DNA of 64,000 bases from Manis javanica. Taxonomy: Eukaryota > Chordata > Mammalia > Pholidota > Manidae. Under the pieces are notes generated by a model. It was not told the origin of the DNA and made no database searches. It was given only the letters and a program-made list of their open reading frames with translations. The position numbers were made by a program, and so were the translations under genes. The DNA lies in assembly GCF_040802235.1 (NCBI RefSeq), contig NC_133169.1:46569034-46633033 (forward strand). Direction: 5' to 3'. Within the stretch, counting starts at the first letter, position 1. Every line of letters starts with the position of its first letter. Shown here piece after piece: positions 1 through 12,325 of this stretch.

Positions 1-2
1 GG

Positions 3-224
3 CTAACATCAGACTTCTCGACAGAAACCCTACAGGCCAGAAGAGAATGGCATGACATATTTAATGCAATGAAACTGAAGGGCCTTGAACCAAGAATACT
101 GTATCCAATACGACTATCATTTAAGTATGACAGCGGGATTAAACAATTTCCACACAAGCAGAAGCTGAGGGAATTTGCTTCCCACAAACCACCTCTACAG
201 GGCATCCTACAGGGACTGCTCTAG
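3..224 (+). pseudogene. L1 ORF1p C-terminal domain (partial)
   Basis: Seventy-three codons plus a TAG stop are open in the frame starting at base 3. They contain the L1 ORF1p C-terminal signature ETLQARREW followed by a region ending KQKLREFASHKPPLQGILQGLL, as in the nucleic-acid-binding C-terminal domain of the trimeric ORF1p chaperone, which coats L1 RNA. The start, coiled coil and RRM lie outside the window. No break is seen in this part. The stop lies 171 bases before the ORF2 start, clearly longer than the roughly 60-base inter-ORF spacer I recall for human L1. Confidence 0.9.
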
Positions 225-395
225 ATGGGAGCACTCCTAAAAAGAGCACAGAACAAAACACACAACATATGAAGAAGAGAGGAGGAAGAATAAGAGGGAG
301 AGAAGAAAAGAATCAATCTCCAGACAGTGTATATAATAGCTCAATAAGCAAGCTAAGTTAGGCAGTAAGATACTAAAGAAGCTAACCTTAAACCT

Positions 396-3300
396 TTGGT
401 AACCATGAATCTAAAGCCTGCAATGGCAATAAGTTCATATCTCTCAATAATCACCCTAAATGTAAATGGACTTAATGCACCAATTAAAAGACATAGAGTA
501 ATAGAATGGATAAAAAAGCAAGACCCATCTATATGCTGCTTACAAGAAACTCACCTTAAACCCAAAGACAAGCACAGACTAAATGTCAAGGGATGGAGAA
601 ACATATTTCAGGCAAACAACAGTGAGAAGAAAGCAGGGGTTGCAGTACTAATATCAGACAAAATAGACTTCAAAAGAAAGAAAGTAACAAGAGATAAAGA
701 AGGATACTACATAATGATAAAGGGCTCAGTCCAACAAGAGGATATAACCATTCTAAATATATATGCACCCAATACAGGAGCACCAGCATCTTTGAAACAA
801 ATACTAACAGATCTAAAGAGGGAAGTAGACTGCAATGCATTTATTTTAGGAGACTTCAACACACCACTCACCCCGAAGGATAGATCCACCAGGCAGAAAA
901 TAACTAAGGACACACAGGCACTGAACAACACACTAGAACAGATGGACCTAATAGACATCTATAGAACTCTACATCCAAAAGCAACAGGATATATATTCTT
1001 CTCAAGTGCACATGGAACATTCTCCAGAATAGAACACATACTAGCTCACAAAAAGAGCCTCAGTAAATTCCAAAATATTGAAATTCTACCAACCAATTTT
1101 TCAGACCACAAAGGTATAAAACTAGAAATAAATTGTACAAAGAAAAGAATAAGGCTCACAAACACATGGAGGCTTAACAACATGCTACTAAATAATCAAT
1201 GGATCAATGAACAAATCAAAATAGAGATCAAGGAATATATAGAAACAAATGACAACAACAACACAAAGCCCCAACTTCTGTGGGACGCAGCGAAAGCAGT
1301 CTTAAGAGGAAAGTATACAGCAATCCAGGCACACTTGGAGAAGGAAGAACAATCCCAAATGAATAGTCTAACATCACAATTATTGAGACTGGAAAAAGAA
1401 GAACAAATGAGGCCTAAAGTCAGCAGAAGGAGGACATAATAAAGATCAGAGAAGAAATAAACAAAATTGAGAAGAATAAAACAATAACAAAAATCAACAA
1501 AACCAAGAGTTGCTTCTTGAAGAAAATAAACAAAATAGATAAGCCTCTAGCCAAACTTATTTAGAGAAAAAGAGAATCAACACAAATCAACATAATCAGA
1601 AATGAGAATGGAAAAATCACGACAGACTCCACGGAAATACAAAGAATTATTAAAGACTACTATGAAAACCTATATGCCAACAAGCTAGAAAACCTAGAAG
1701 AAATGGACAACTTCCGAGAAAAATATAACCTCCAAAGATTGACCAAGGAAGAAACACAAAAGTTAAACAAACCAATTACGAGCAAAGTAATTGAAACGGT
1801 AGTCAAAAACCTACCCAAGAACAAAACCCCTGGGCCGTACGGATTTACCTAGGAATTTTATCAGACACACAGAGAAGACATAATACCCATTCTCCTTAAA
1901 GTGTTCCAAAAAATAGAAAAAGAGGGAATACTCCCAAACTCATTCTATGAAGCCAACATCACCCTAATACCAAAATCAGGCAAAGACCCCACCAAAAAAG
2001 AAAATTACAGAACAATATCCCTCATGAATGCAGATGCAAAAATACTCAATAAAATATTAGCAAACAGAGTTCAACAGTATATCAAAAGGATCATACACCA
2101 TGACCAAGTGGGATTCATCCCAGGGATGAAGGGATGGTACAGTATTCGAAAATCCATCAACATCATCCACCACATCAACAAAAAGAAAGACAAAAACCAC
2201 GTGATCATCTCCTTAGATGCTGAAAAAGCATTTGACAAAATTCAACATCCATTCATGACAAAAACTCTCAGCAAAATGGGAATAGAGGGCAAGTACCTCA
2301 ACATAATAAAGGCTATATATGATAAACCCACAGCCAGTATTATACTGAACAGCGAGAAGCTGAAAGCATTTCCTCTGAGATCGGGAACCAGACAGGGATG
2401 CCCACTCTCCCCACTGTTATTTAACTTCTACTGGAGGTCCTAGCCACAGCAATCAGACAAGTCAAAGAAATACAAGGAATCCAGATTGGTAAAGAAGAAG
2501 TTAAACTGTCACTATTTGCAGATGATAAGATACTGTACATAAAAGACCATAAAGACTCCACTCCAAAACTACTAGAACTGATATCGGAATACAGCAAAGT
2601 TGCAGTATACAAAATTAACACACAGAAATCTGTAGCTTTCCTATATACTAACAATGAACCAATAGAAAGAGAAATCAGGAAAACAATTCCATTCACCATA
2701 GGATGAAAAAGAATAAAATACCTAGGAATAAACCTAACCAAAGAAGTGAAAGACTTATACTCTGAAAACTACAAGTCACTCTTAAGAGAAATTAAAGGGG
2801 ACACTAATAAATGGAAACTCATCCCATGCTCATGGCTAGGAAGAATTAATATCGTCAAAATGGCCATCCTGCCCAAAGCAATATACAGATTTGATGCAAT
2901 CCCTCTCAAATTACCAGCAACATTCCTCAATGAATTGGAACAAATAATTCAAAAATTCATATGGAAACACCAAAGACCCCGAACAGCCAAAGCAATCCTG
3001 AAAAAGAAGAATAATGTAGGGGGGATCTCACACCCCAACTTCAAGCTCTACTACAAAGCCATAGTAATCAAGACAATTTGGTACTGGCACAAGAACAGAG
3101 CCACAGACCAGTGGAACAGATTAGAGACTCCAGAAATTAACCCAAACATATGGTCAATTAATATTTGATAAAGGAGCCATGAACATACAATGGCAAAATG
3201 ATAGTCTCTTCAACAGGCCTTCCTGGCAAAACTGGGCAGCTACATGTAGGAAAATGAAGCTGGACCATTGTCTCACCCCATATACAAAGGTAAACTCAAA

Positions 3301-4238
3301 ATGGATCAAAGACCTTAATGTAAGTCATGAAACCACTAAACTCTTGGAAAAAAAACATAGGCAAAAATCTCTGAGACATAAACATGAGTGACCTCTACTT
3401 GAACATATCTCCCCGGGCAAGTAAAACAACAGCAAAAATGAGCAAGTGGGACTACATTAAGCTGAAAGGCTTCTGTACAGCGAAAGACACCATCAATAGA
3501 ACAAAAAGGAACCCTATAGTATGGGAGAATATATTTGAAAATGACAGATCCGATAAAGGCTTGACGTCCAGAATATATAAAGAGCTCACACACCTCAACA
3601 AACAAAAAACAAATAACCCAATTAAAAAAAAATAGGCAGAGGAACTGAACAGACAGTTCTCTAAAAAATAAATACAGATGGCCAACAGACGCATGAAAAG
3701 ATGCTCCACATCGCTAGTTATCAGAGAAATGCAAATTTAAACTACAATGAGGTATCACTTCACACCAGTAAGGATGTCTGCCATCCAAAAGACAAACAAC
3801 AACAAATGTTGGCGAGGCTGTGGAGAAAGGGGAACCCTTCTACACTGCTGGTGGGAATGTAAATTAGTTCAACCATTGTGGAAAGCAGTATGGAGGTTCA
3901 TCAAAATGCTCAAAACAGACTTACCATTTGACCCAGGAATTCCACTACTAGGAATTTACCCTTAGAACACAGCAATCAAGTTTGAGAAAGACAGATGCAC
4001 CCCTATGTTTATCGCAGCACTATTTACAATAGCCAAGAATTGGAAGCAAGCTAAATGTCCATCGGTAGATGAATGGATAAAGAAGATATGGTATATATAC
4101 ACAATGGAATACTACTCAGCCATAAGAAGTGGAAAAATCCAACCATTTGCAGCAACATGGATGGAGCTGGAGAGTATTATCCTCAGTGTAATAAGCCAAG
4201 CAGAGAAAGAGAAATCCCAAATGATTTCACTCATCTGA
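396..4238 (+). pseudogene. L1 ORF2p (endonuclease / reverse transcriptase), disrupted
   Basis: Endonuclease domain 396-1439 is open and carries the catalytic-type motifs QETHL, LGDFNTPL and SDHKG. It then loses frame near 1432 by loss of one base in the run encoding SRRRD. The reverse transcriptase follows (about 1500-2750) with in-frame stops near 1561 and 1849, a further one-base loss near 2425 and a stop near 2704. The catalytic FADD motif is still readable near 2518. The C-terminal part (2746-4238, in several frames) includes the cysteine knuckle C-X3-C-X7-H-X4-C near 3805-3860. The start could be base 396 or the next ATG at 405. ORF2p normally nicks DNA and primes reverse transcription of its own RNA; this copy cannot make the full protein. 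Confidence 0.93.
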
Positions 4239-4607
4239 GGAGTATAGGAACAAAGGAAAAACTGAAGGAACAAAACAGCAGCGGAATTACAGAACCCAAA
4301 AACGGACTAACAGGTACCAAAGGGAAAGGAACTGGGGAGGATGTGTGGGCAGGGAGGGATAAGGGGGGAAGAAGAAGGGAGCTATTAAGATTAGCATGCA
4401 TGGGGTGGAGGGAGAAATGGGAGGGTGTGCTGTACAACACAGAGAGGACAAGTAGTGATTCTACAACATTTTGCTAAGCTGATGGACAGTAACCCTAATG
4501 TGGTTTTTAGGGGGGACCTGATATAGGGGAGAGCATAGTAAACATAGTATTCTTCATGTAAGTGTAGATTAAATATTAAAAAAAAAGAAAGAAAGAAAGG
4601 AAAGGGG

Positions 4608-4755
4608 GATTATTTCTTGATAGGATAAAACTATTGGTAAATCAAAGATCAACGCATGCTTTAAACATCCTAAATGTTGATCACTTAAAGGGTGTCAGAT
4701 GATCAGCTATGGAGGTACTCTTTTCTGATAATATTCCTTTCTCTTAATAAAAAAA
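4608..4755. other. Short spacer between L1 tail and ERV-derived insert
   Basis: AT-rich spacer. It ends in an A-run near 4750. No gene or recognised repeat is seen. Confidence 0.4.
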
Positions 4756-5040
4756 AAAATGCGGTTCCTGTGTGCTGACCTCCAATGATTTCTACACAGT
4801 TGTATAGAGGGCATGTCAAAGTGTGGGCAAAGGGTCTGTTTGTTTCTATGCAGAAGATCAAGGACTAGCTTGGACACCCAGAAAATGAACTAAGATATGA
4901 TATGAGGAGGAGCTTCCGGCATCAGCACTCTCTGGAGGACTTGTGCCGGGGGATGATCATCAAAAAGCCTCCACAGGGATCCGGACGATGCTGCGGTTGT
5001 GGCTGCATCCACCCCACCATTTCCTGGACTTGCCATTGGA

Positions 5041-5421
5041 ATGAGGAGGGAGATGTCTAGGCTGGCATGTGCATACAGTGAGACAACGAATTTGAGTGGA
5101 TCTGTACTGTTGGAACTCAACTAGGAGTTGGGAGGGGTGCAAGTTGTAGCGCTCCAAAATCTTATGACTATAGACTATCTACGGTTAAAAGAACATATGG
5201 GATGTGAACAGATCCCAGAAATGGGTTGCTTTAATTTGTCTGATTTCTCTCAGACTGTTCAAGTACAGTTGGACAATATCCATCATATCATAGACAAATT
5301 TTCACAAATGCCTAGGGTGACTAAATTGTTTTCTTGGCTTCACTGGAGATGGATGGATTTGCTTTGTTTATGTCACCGTATTCCTATTATGTTAATATGT
5401 GAGCTTAAGTTAGTAGTTTAA
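5041..5421 (+). pseudogene. env: Retroviral envelope transmembrane-subunit remnant
   Basis: Frame 1 reads through a leucine-rich heptad region with one TAG stop near 5122, then VVALQNLMTIDYL, resembling the LQNR-type segment of retroviral TM subunits. A pair of cysteines spaced C-X7-C follows instead of the gamma-type C-X6-CC, then an amphipathic stretch and a Trp-rich segment. The single distal cysteine and the TGTGGG LTR start point to a class II (betaretrovirus-like) origin; that assignment is inference. The copy is broken and short. The surface subunit is not recognisable upstream. Confidence 0.55.
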
Positions 5422-6039
5422 AACCTATACATGCTTAAGGTACTCTACAAGAAGATATGTCAGAGAAATAATCAATCCTCCCATGTTTTCTTCCATATGC
5501 TACATCTATAGCTTTTCTTCTTCCTTCCTAATTACAACCCTTAAATAGAATTCATGCCTCATATCGAATTTACCGAGTATCATAATTCCTCCAGGTGCTA
5601 AAGATACCTCGAGACAAGTGCTGGGCATAGAAGCCACAGGGCAAAAATCTGCAATGAAGTAAAAAGCTAACCTTTTCAAACAATATGGCTTCTCTCTCAC
5701 TTATGGACTTTACATTTCCGTGTATGGCCCCAGAAGATGACTGGTTAGCCAGAGACGGGTAAGATTCCTCAAGGGAGGAACAACCTAAGACAGGCACAGT
5801 CGCAGGGGGGCCATCAGGTGAGAAATTGGGGATCAACAGAGGTGAGGCTCAGAACCTCACCCCCCCCCCTGTTTTGAGAGAAATCTTCTGCATCCGTGGA
5901 TGTTTTGCTGCCCTTGTCTAGCTTGGATTAATACTTAGTCCATAGGCACACACCTGATCATCTACATTTGCCCTCTTACAGCACTAAACTATGTTTTCTA
6001 CCTTTATCTTGCATCTACATACCACTTCAGCATTTTATT

Positions 6040-6067
6040 AAAAATAAAAATAATAATAATAATAAAG
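6040..6067 (+). repeat. (AAT)n simple repeat
   Basis: AAT repeats immediately before the purine-rich AAAGGGA and the LTR start. They occupy the place of the polypurine tract of the retroviral insert. Confidence 0.8.
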
Positions 6068-6074
6068 GGATAAA

Positions 6075-6404
6075 TGTGGGATCCACATATAAATCAAGTA
6101 TAAAAATCAAACAAATATTCATATTTGACCTGATTGTTTATAGTTCATAATGCGTGATCAAAACGGAAAGTTTCTGTGATGAGTGCCCTTGTACTTTCAC
6201 CATCTAAGAATTTATTCACTATGTAAGAATTCGTTCACCATGTAAGAACTTGTTTGTTATGCTTCAGAAGATTGGAGACTGACGAGAATTAGGCTTGAGA
6301 TGGATTAATGATTGTGCATTGAGCATTGACCCCCCTATACAGAATTTTATTGTTGTTAACAACCATTTGATCAATAAATATGAGAGATGCCCTCTCAAAA
6401 AAAA
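6075..6404 (+). repeat. LTR U3-R segment with A-tail
   Basis: Starts TGTGGGATCC and contains three imperfect short tandem units of the form TATGTAAGAAT / ACCATGTAAGAAC at about 6200-6255. It ends with ATCAATAAATATGAGAG, then CCTCTC and a poly(A) run. The AATAAA is at 6373-6378. No U5 follows, so this is a transcript-derived 3' end. Confidence 0.65.
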
Positions 6405-6605
6405 GACAAAAGTATATGTGGATGAGAACATACAAGGACATCTGTATCTATAATCATATTCCACACGTAACAGTAGATGGACCAGAATACATCTGAATTT
6501 AATAGTCACTACTTGGGATGATGGGATTATGGATGATTATTGTTTTTTGGATCTTTGCCAAATTTTCTACAATAAATGATGTCTTACTGTGAAAAAAAAA
6601 AAAAA
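6405..6605 (+). repeat. Old L1 3' end (L1M-like), plus strand
   Basis: The stretch GGGATTATGGATGATTATTG ... CCAAATTTTCTACAATAAATG followed by an A-run at 6591-6605 matches the usual 3' end of older mammalian L1 elements. The first 100 bases are less certain. Confidence 0.5.
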
Positions 6606-7719
6606 ATCCTCAGGTTGGGTTTTCCAAAGCTATATTCTAAATCAAGGGGGGGAAATGTGTGACTATAGTAGAGTAAAGAGAGAGAAAGAAGGTTGCTAAG
6701 GTGTAGCAATCACTTTATTAAGGAGCAATTTAGGCTCTGATGCCTTATTTTCATCTTACTAAACAGGAAAAATAAAAAACAGAAAAGCCACACCAACAGT
6801 AACAATAAACTCATTAGTCAATTAGATCCTGTTTGGACAATCCATTCAGCCCCCAACTACTTTGCACATCCTCCACTCTGACACGACACCACTACCTACT
6901 TAGACACCTAAGCAAATTTTGTGACCTACCTTGTTCCAATTTCAATTCCTCTTTCCAATCAGTGTCCAATTTGTACATGTCTTAGTGAAGCAGTAAATTC
7001 AACTAGTTTTATACTTTAGGGCACATTTATGACCAGATATTTTTAAGTTTTGTTCAGAAATCCCTGCCTCAAGGGAAAAAAATTATATTTTTCAACAATG
7101 TTTTGGAAGTCCTTTGGATATCTGACTGCTTTGAGCTTGGAATTTAAAGGACTGAGGTTATTATTTTCTTATTGTGATTTATTTAGAGCAATCAGAAGTA
7201 TATTAGTCCTCAAAGAATGGACTCTTTGTCTCTAACAAATTGTCTAGGAGCAAGTTTTTCTTCCAAATTTTTACCTTTGAAGCATTCGATTTTAAAGAAT
7301 TGTCAGTGAAAATTCAAATAACTTTTGTTTTTTTCCACAGTATACTCTGAAATCTTAGTGTTTCACTTTCATCTAATCATATTAGATCAACTTCAGATTC
7401 CCCCCTTTGAGGTCATATTTCCTTGTACATCTTCTGGTAGCAAATGTTGTATAAGTTTGGTTTATTCTGTAAACAGAATTCTTTCATTGTTTTCCATGTA
7501 TAATTGATTTTTCCATAGGGAATTGGATGTTTGTTTGTACTTTAGAAGGGCTGGAAGAGTGAAGGTTAATCGTAGGTTGTCTTGGGAACTCGCCTGGAAG
7601 CCGCTGCAAATCTCGGAATGCAGGTGATGCGCCCACCGACGGTCTCAGTCCGCAGCAGCGTTGTAGTTAATCCTGCAGCTCTTGGGGGAGATGATTAAAT
7701 GCTCATATCGGCCTACACA
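6606..7719. other. Intergenic, AT-rich, with a CpG-containing patch
   Basis: No gene was recognised. A hairpin-forming motif shared with 8700-8732 occurs at 6698-6720. A GC-richer patch at about 7560-7680 has several CpGs in an otherwise AT-rich setting; no promoter element or transcript feature supports a function. The open frames of about 60 codons here have no family resemblance. Confidence 0.5.
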
Positions 7720-8840
7720 ACTGCCTTCCTCAGAGGATCACTCTAGTTTTACTCTCTTCTATTTTTCAGATGATGTAAATAAATATAAACCACACAGTCC
7801 TGAAATTTTGGGAGCTACACTCCCAGTTTACCTCTTCCATTCAGCAAAGACCTTAGACCTGGGTAGAGCTAATGTCAGCCTGACAGCAGTTAAGCTAGCA
7901 TATGAATGCTATGCACACTCATGTTAGAATTAGTATGTTTTTCAGATTTCACACTTCTTTAGTGGCAAGGAGATTTTATGTTTATATTCCCAATTACTTC
8001 CCTAGATAACAAAACAAACAGATAAAATCTTGAGTTTTCTTCAAGGAAATTCTCAAGTATTATTGTACATATATTAAAACTCAAAGAGACCTGAAAAGAA
8101 TAAGGGTAAATTTAAAAGAAATACATTAATTGATTTCAAAATTGTTTTTACCCCTTGCCTGTTTTTAGTAACTACTTCCAAATATTTAGAAACTGTTCCT
8201 AAATATTTTGGTTATTGTGAAAGGAGAAACGGGTTCCCTTCTGACTGTGTGATACTGTCATGAGATAGAAGAGTGTCAGAGTTCCTCCCAAAAGATGGCA
8301 CCTGATATATTTGGATTGTAAAATTATGTTTTAAATTTTCTAAGTGGTGTGGAAAAGATGCTGAACCTACATCTTCAGTGATATTAACATTGTGTGGTTG
8401 TGTAGACATGGTGGGTATGGACATATGCTTAAGCAGTATTATTCATTTTACCTTATAGGTATGTTATAGGTATAGACATTAGGAGGTCTGAGGATTTAAT
8501 ATACGTGTAAATCATAGGGAGCTCTGGCTGGCCCGAAGAAAGTGATCAATATATACTAACATTAGTTTGATATCTTATACAAGTTCACACTAGAGAAATC
8601 CCTTTGTCTCATCCTAAAATCTACACTACATTAACTTAACCTCACCATGTGACCTAATCTCTCCCGAGTAACCCAAATGTAACCCAATGTATTATTTCCA
8701 AATAATAAGGTGTAGCAATCACCTTATTATTTCTGAAAAATATTATATATCTGTCCCTCCTGCATGTACAGAGAAAAAATGGGGACCATTTTGGAAATAG
8801 AATGCTAAGGAAAACTTCAATAATATATGTCAAATTACAT
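7720..8840 (+). repeat. Diverged segmental duplication, copy 1 (partner 21215-22380)
   Basis: Colinear matches to 21215-22380 in the same order and orientation. Examples are AAGACCTTAGACCTGGGT (against AAGACCTTACACCTGGGT), the GGAGGTCT-AGGA block, GAAGAAAGTGATCAAT (against CAAAGAAAGTCATTAAT), and the block beginning ACAAGTTCACACTAGA and CCTTTGTCT. By eye, identity is moderate with many small indels, so the duplication is old. The copies are about 13.5 kb apart. The segment has no protein-coding content and no interspersed-repeat signature I recognise. Confidence 0.7.
8700..8732. repeat. Perfect 13-bp inverted repeat (hairpin)
   Basis: Arms 8700-8712 and 8720-8732 are exact reverse complements (AAATAATAAGGTG and CACCTTATTATTT) around the 7-base loop TAGCAAT. 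The core also occurs at 6698-6720 with one mismatch over 23 bases. It falls inside the duplicated segment but is missing from the partner copy. Confidence 0.85.
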
Positions 8841-11800
8841 CATAAATATACAAAAAAAAACCACAATTGTTGATGTACGTTCCTAGTTGAAAGAGAGCCA
8901 TGGCCTTGATATATATGAGAGAGATAATATTCAGAAAATAGAATCACTCATTCAGTTCATTAAAAACATATACTGATTGTTATACAAATCTGTAATTTGT
9001 GGATTTGATATTACAAAAATATAAAGTATAACTATACATGATAATAAACTCATTGACTTATATTTACTCATAAAGTTCAAGCTCAACTCTATATGATGAA
9101 ACTTTCAGTTTCATCTGGCACAGTCACAAGAAATTTGCCATAATCAATTAACTTAAACTCACAAAACCGTTATAGATGCATTATTATCCCATTTTACATA
9201 TGAAAAATCAAAGTAAATAAAAGGTATATAGTTTATTTGTTTTGTTTGTTCTTAAGCAACAGACTTTAATTGGGGCATTTGAAGGATAATGAAATAATTG
9301 TGCTCCTCAGTGCCTAAGGGACCAGAGAGGTAAACAAAGGACGCTTCCTCTGAGGACAGTGCAGACAGAACTGTAATTTGTCACGACTCTCTGTGGTAGA
9401 GACCATGTGGGCTATTTAGCCTCCTAAATTTATTGGCAATGTGTGGCCCTGACATCAAGAGAAGACAAATCACTATGGATACATTAATGTGCAATGCTTC
9501 CATTCTCATGAAGAGATTTCTGGCGGTTTCTTGTGGAAAAAAAAAATGAAAGGTAACAATTTATATATATAATTTCTGAAGAAACTGTATTTATTCAATG
9601 CCAAAAAATGAATTGAAACTTAGCCTTCATGATGACCAAGACATTATTCTGCTTAGGTGAGTAGTTCCCTTATTCAACACTATCCTCCTTGCTTTTGCAA
9701 CACAGCTAATACTTAAGATACCAAATAATTTATTCAAATATTGAATTCAGTGTAAATATAAGTGAAATTGAGAAATACTTTTAAATACCATATTTATGTA
9801 CTTACTACATGTGCCTGATGTCATACATCCATCGGGAAACCTTCAATAACAAGAGAAGAAAAACTGGGCTCACACAATTTTTGAATTAAAAACAAAACAA
9901 AGCAAAACAAAATATATGTATACCTACATACACAGAGGGTATGTGTAGTCACTGAATTTCTTTTAGCAATGACTATGGAATTTATTTGTGTATTTACTTA
10001 TTTATCTTGCACTGAGGATTTAAATGAGGAATAATATTTAAAATTTGTAAGTTTAAGAATTTTGAGCTCATCAGAATAAATATTCCATAACAATTTAAGA
10101 TATTTATATTGGAAAGATATATTATAGTAAAAATGGATCATTTACTCCTAGTTTTCAAGAACACAGGAATGCATTTTTGATATGTTTATTATTCATAATA
10201 CTTAAGAAATTTAAAAGGTAAATATTTGAGTTAGAACTGCTTGAATTATGAGCCCTTCAGTTTCTAAATCCTATTAGATTTTTCAGTCAAATAAATTAAC
10301 TCTTCATGTACAAAGTGGAAGCAATTTATTTAATAAACTATCACATCTGTAAGTCATGACTACATAAAACTATCTAAAAGAAAAAATAATTTTTCACCAA
10401 ATTATGGAATATGATATTAAGTATCATTTGTAGAAGTCATCTAAGCAAGATAAAGTAAAATAACATTTTAAATTAATACTAAATCAGCCATGTTTACGTC
10501 TGTTTTCTGGCATATTGATTTGGGCTTTGGAGTGGGCAGACGAGACCAGCTGCTTACTTCACCAGGTCTTGGCTGTCTAGGCAACCGTGCCCATTGTAAA
10601 CTGGTGGTGAACAAGCAGAGAAGACAATTAGAGCTCTGATGGTTTTGCATTAAAATCTTACTGAATATCTACAATGTTCCTGGCTCTGTAATAACACTGT
10701 TTATTAGAGGGAGAAGGTTATGAAAGGGCCTTTTAGCAACGTATTCACTATCTTAAATTCCTTTATCACCTCTAGGTTACATCTGCATTTCTCCAGTTGA
10801 CACATGTGCCACCCCATTAGGATGACTGATTCTGTTTATAAAAATAAAAAAAAAATGCACACACACACATACACACACATATACACATTATACCCAATGA
10901 TGAATTTATGCTTAGAGACAAATTAATTCACAATCAAGAATTAAAATACTTTGCATTTTTGTTGTTTTGCTTTTCTCATTGAAACATTTTTACTCACTTC
11001 TTTTCTTTTGAGCAAAATATGCGTAGCTTCATAAGACTTGGGGTAAGAATAGATGAAAAATGAATCCTGACTATAGGTGAATTTTTTGTTTTTTGAGTTG
11101 GTTTCTTTGAAGAAATTCTAAGAACAATGTAAATTTTCTATAAAAACATTATAAGTTTTCAAGTTCTCAGCAGCAAAAGCAAGTCACTGTGGATCGTGAC
11201 AGCCAGGGACTGACTGCACTTTGCAAGGAGAGAGGGTAGATTTCTCAAGTGTTTATGTGAAATTTATTTTTTGTGTTGTGCTTTTTTATGAACCAGTTTT
11301 TTGAGGAACACCATGAAAAATGTCATGTATGTGCATTAGCAAATTTAACCAACTTAACCCTGTAATTGTCACTTCTCAGGTCACACAGGAGCCTATCAGT
11401 AGAACTTCTCTCCATTTTATCCTCTTCAGACCATTAAGTTAGGTGTTACATGTTTCCATACACCCAAAATTGTAGGACTGTGGCACAGATGAGGAACATC
11501 CCCAAGCCCACTGTCTACAATAGATCTGTGGTGGTTGGATGTCTCTGTTTTTCTTTTTCAAAGAAAGTATATTTTAATCTGATATCCTTTCAACTTGTAC
11601 CTTGCCCAGGAAGCTGTTGATGGCAGTTTGATCAGGGCACCATGTTTTTATAACATAAAGAATGTTGAGTCACACAGACATAAGTTATTGTCCAAAAAAT
11701 TATATTTTTAGAGAAATCTAAACTTTTAATGCAAAGCCATCAATCACATTAATTAGCTGTAGTATCTGAAAAATATTAGAAACTATTAAGTATGATTAAC

Positions 11801-12320
11801 ATTCTAAAAGGAGTACGCCGACTGAATTTTAAGTTCCTCTGATTACTGATATTGAAAAAAACTGCTATGCATGTATCAAAGCAATATTTTACATAATTTT
11901 TCAGGTCTTTTAAGTATCAGAATGCAGTTTGCCAGCTCTAATTTGCACAAACAGTTGGAATATAGGGAGTCTCAGCCTGAAGCAAGTATGGGAATTAGTC
12001 AGCCCCTCTGCCTCCCTTCTCTTGTACAGTCCTTTGTACAAACAAATGCTTCATTTAATGCACCTTCTCAAGAGGCCAGCCACTCAGTAGGTAACAAAAG
12101 GTGTTTTGCAATCCCACATACAATATTAAGCTACTTGTTACTTATATCAATTTTGTATATTTTTAACATTAGATTTATGGAAAATGTACAGAGAACCAAG
12201 ACATGGAATTGCTTCAGTTCTCTAAAGGTTTAAATTCTATGAGAAAAGAAGACTTTGCAGAGTGATTACTTCTTTTCACTAACACTGAAATTGAAGCCAT
12301 TTATTGGAAAAATGTGAGCG
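8841..12320. other. Intergenic, AT-rich
   Basis: No gene was recognised. It holds scattered A- and T-runs and a short MIR-like piece near 9165-9215 (CATTATTATCCCATTTTACA). An open frame of 120 codons at 11871-12233 resembles no known family and is probably chance. Confidence 0.5.
10856..10888 (+). repeat. (CA)n microsatellite
   Basis: Interrupted CA repeat following an A-run, typical of an old A-tail turned microsatellite. Confidence 0.85.
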
Positions 12321-12325
12321 AGAAG

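Larger units (their letters stand above)
1..4607 (+). mobile_element. LINE-1 element, young subfamily, 5' end outside window, broken
   Basis: Plus-strand L1 retrotransposon entered in the last third of ORF1. Order seen: ORF1p C-terminus (3-224), a spacer of about 170 bases, ORF2 (396-4238), a G-rich 3' UTR (4239 to about 4570) and an A-rich tail running into GAAA repeats (to about 4607). The layout and residues are those of mammalian L1. Frameshifts and stop codons in ORF2 make this copy immobile. The 3' UTR matches the other young copies in the window (24211-24630, 37098-40349, 57086-63099), so they belong to one recent subfamily. Confidence 0.95.
4756..6404 (+). mobile_element. Retroposed class II-like endogenous retrovirus transcript (env 3' part, U3-R, poly(A))
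   Basis: The segment reads as the 3' part of a retroviral transcript: a transmembrane-envelope remnant (about 5041-5421), about 650 bases of 3' sequence, then an LTR start TGTGGGATCCAC at 6075. It ends at an AATAAA signal (6373-6378) with a poly(A) run starting 19 bases later (6397-6404). U5 and a second LTR are absent. Ending exactly at a polyadenylation site with an A-tail is the signature of an L1-mobilised transcript rather than of proviral integration. The 5' limit is uncertain and no target duplication was identified. Confidence 0.65.

Noticed and set aside
7560..7680. CpG patch as a promoter
   Set aside because: Too short, no TATA, no downstream gene, no conserved motif.
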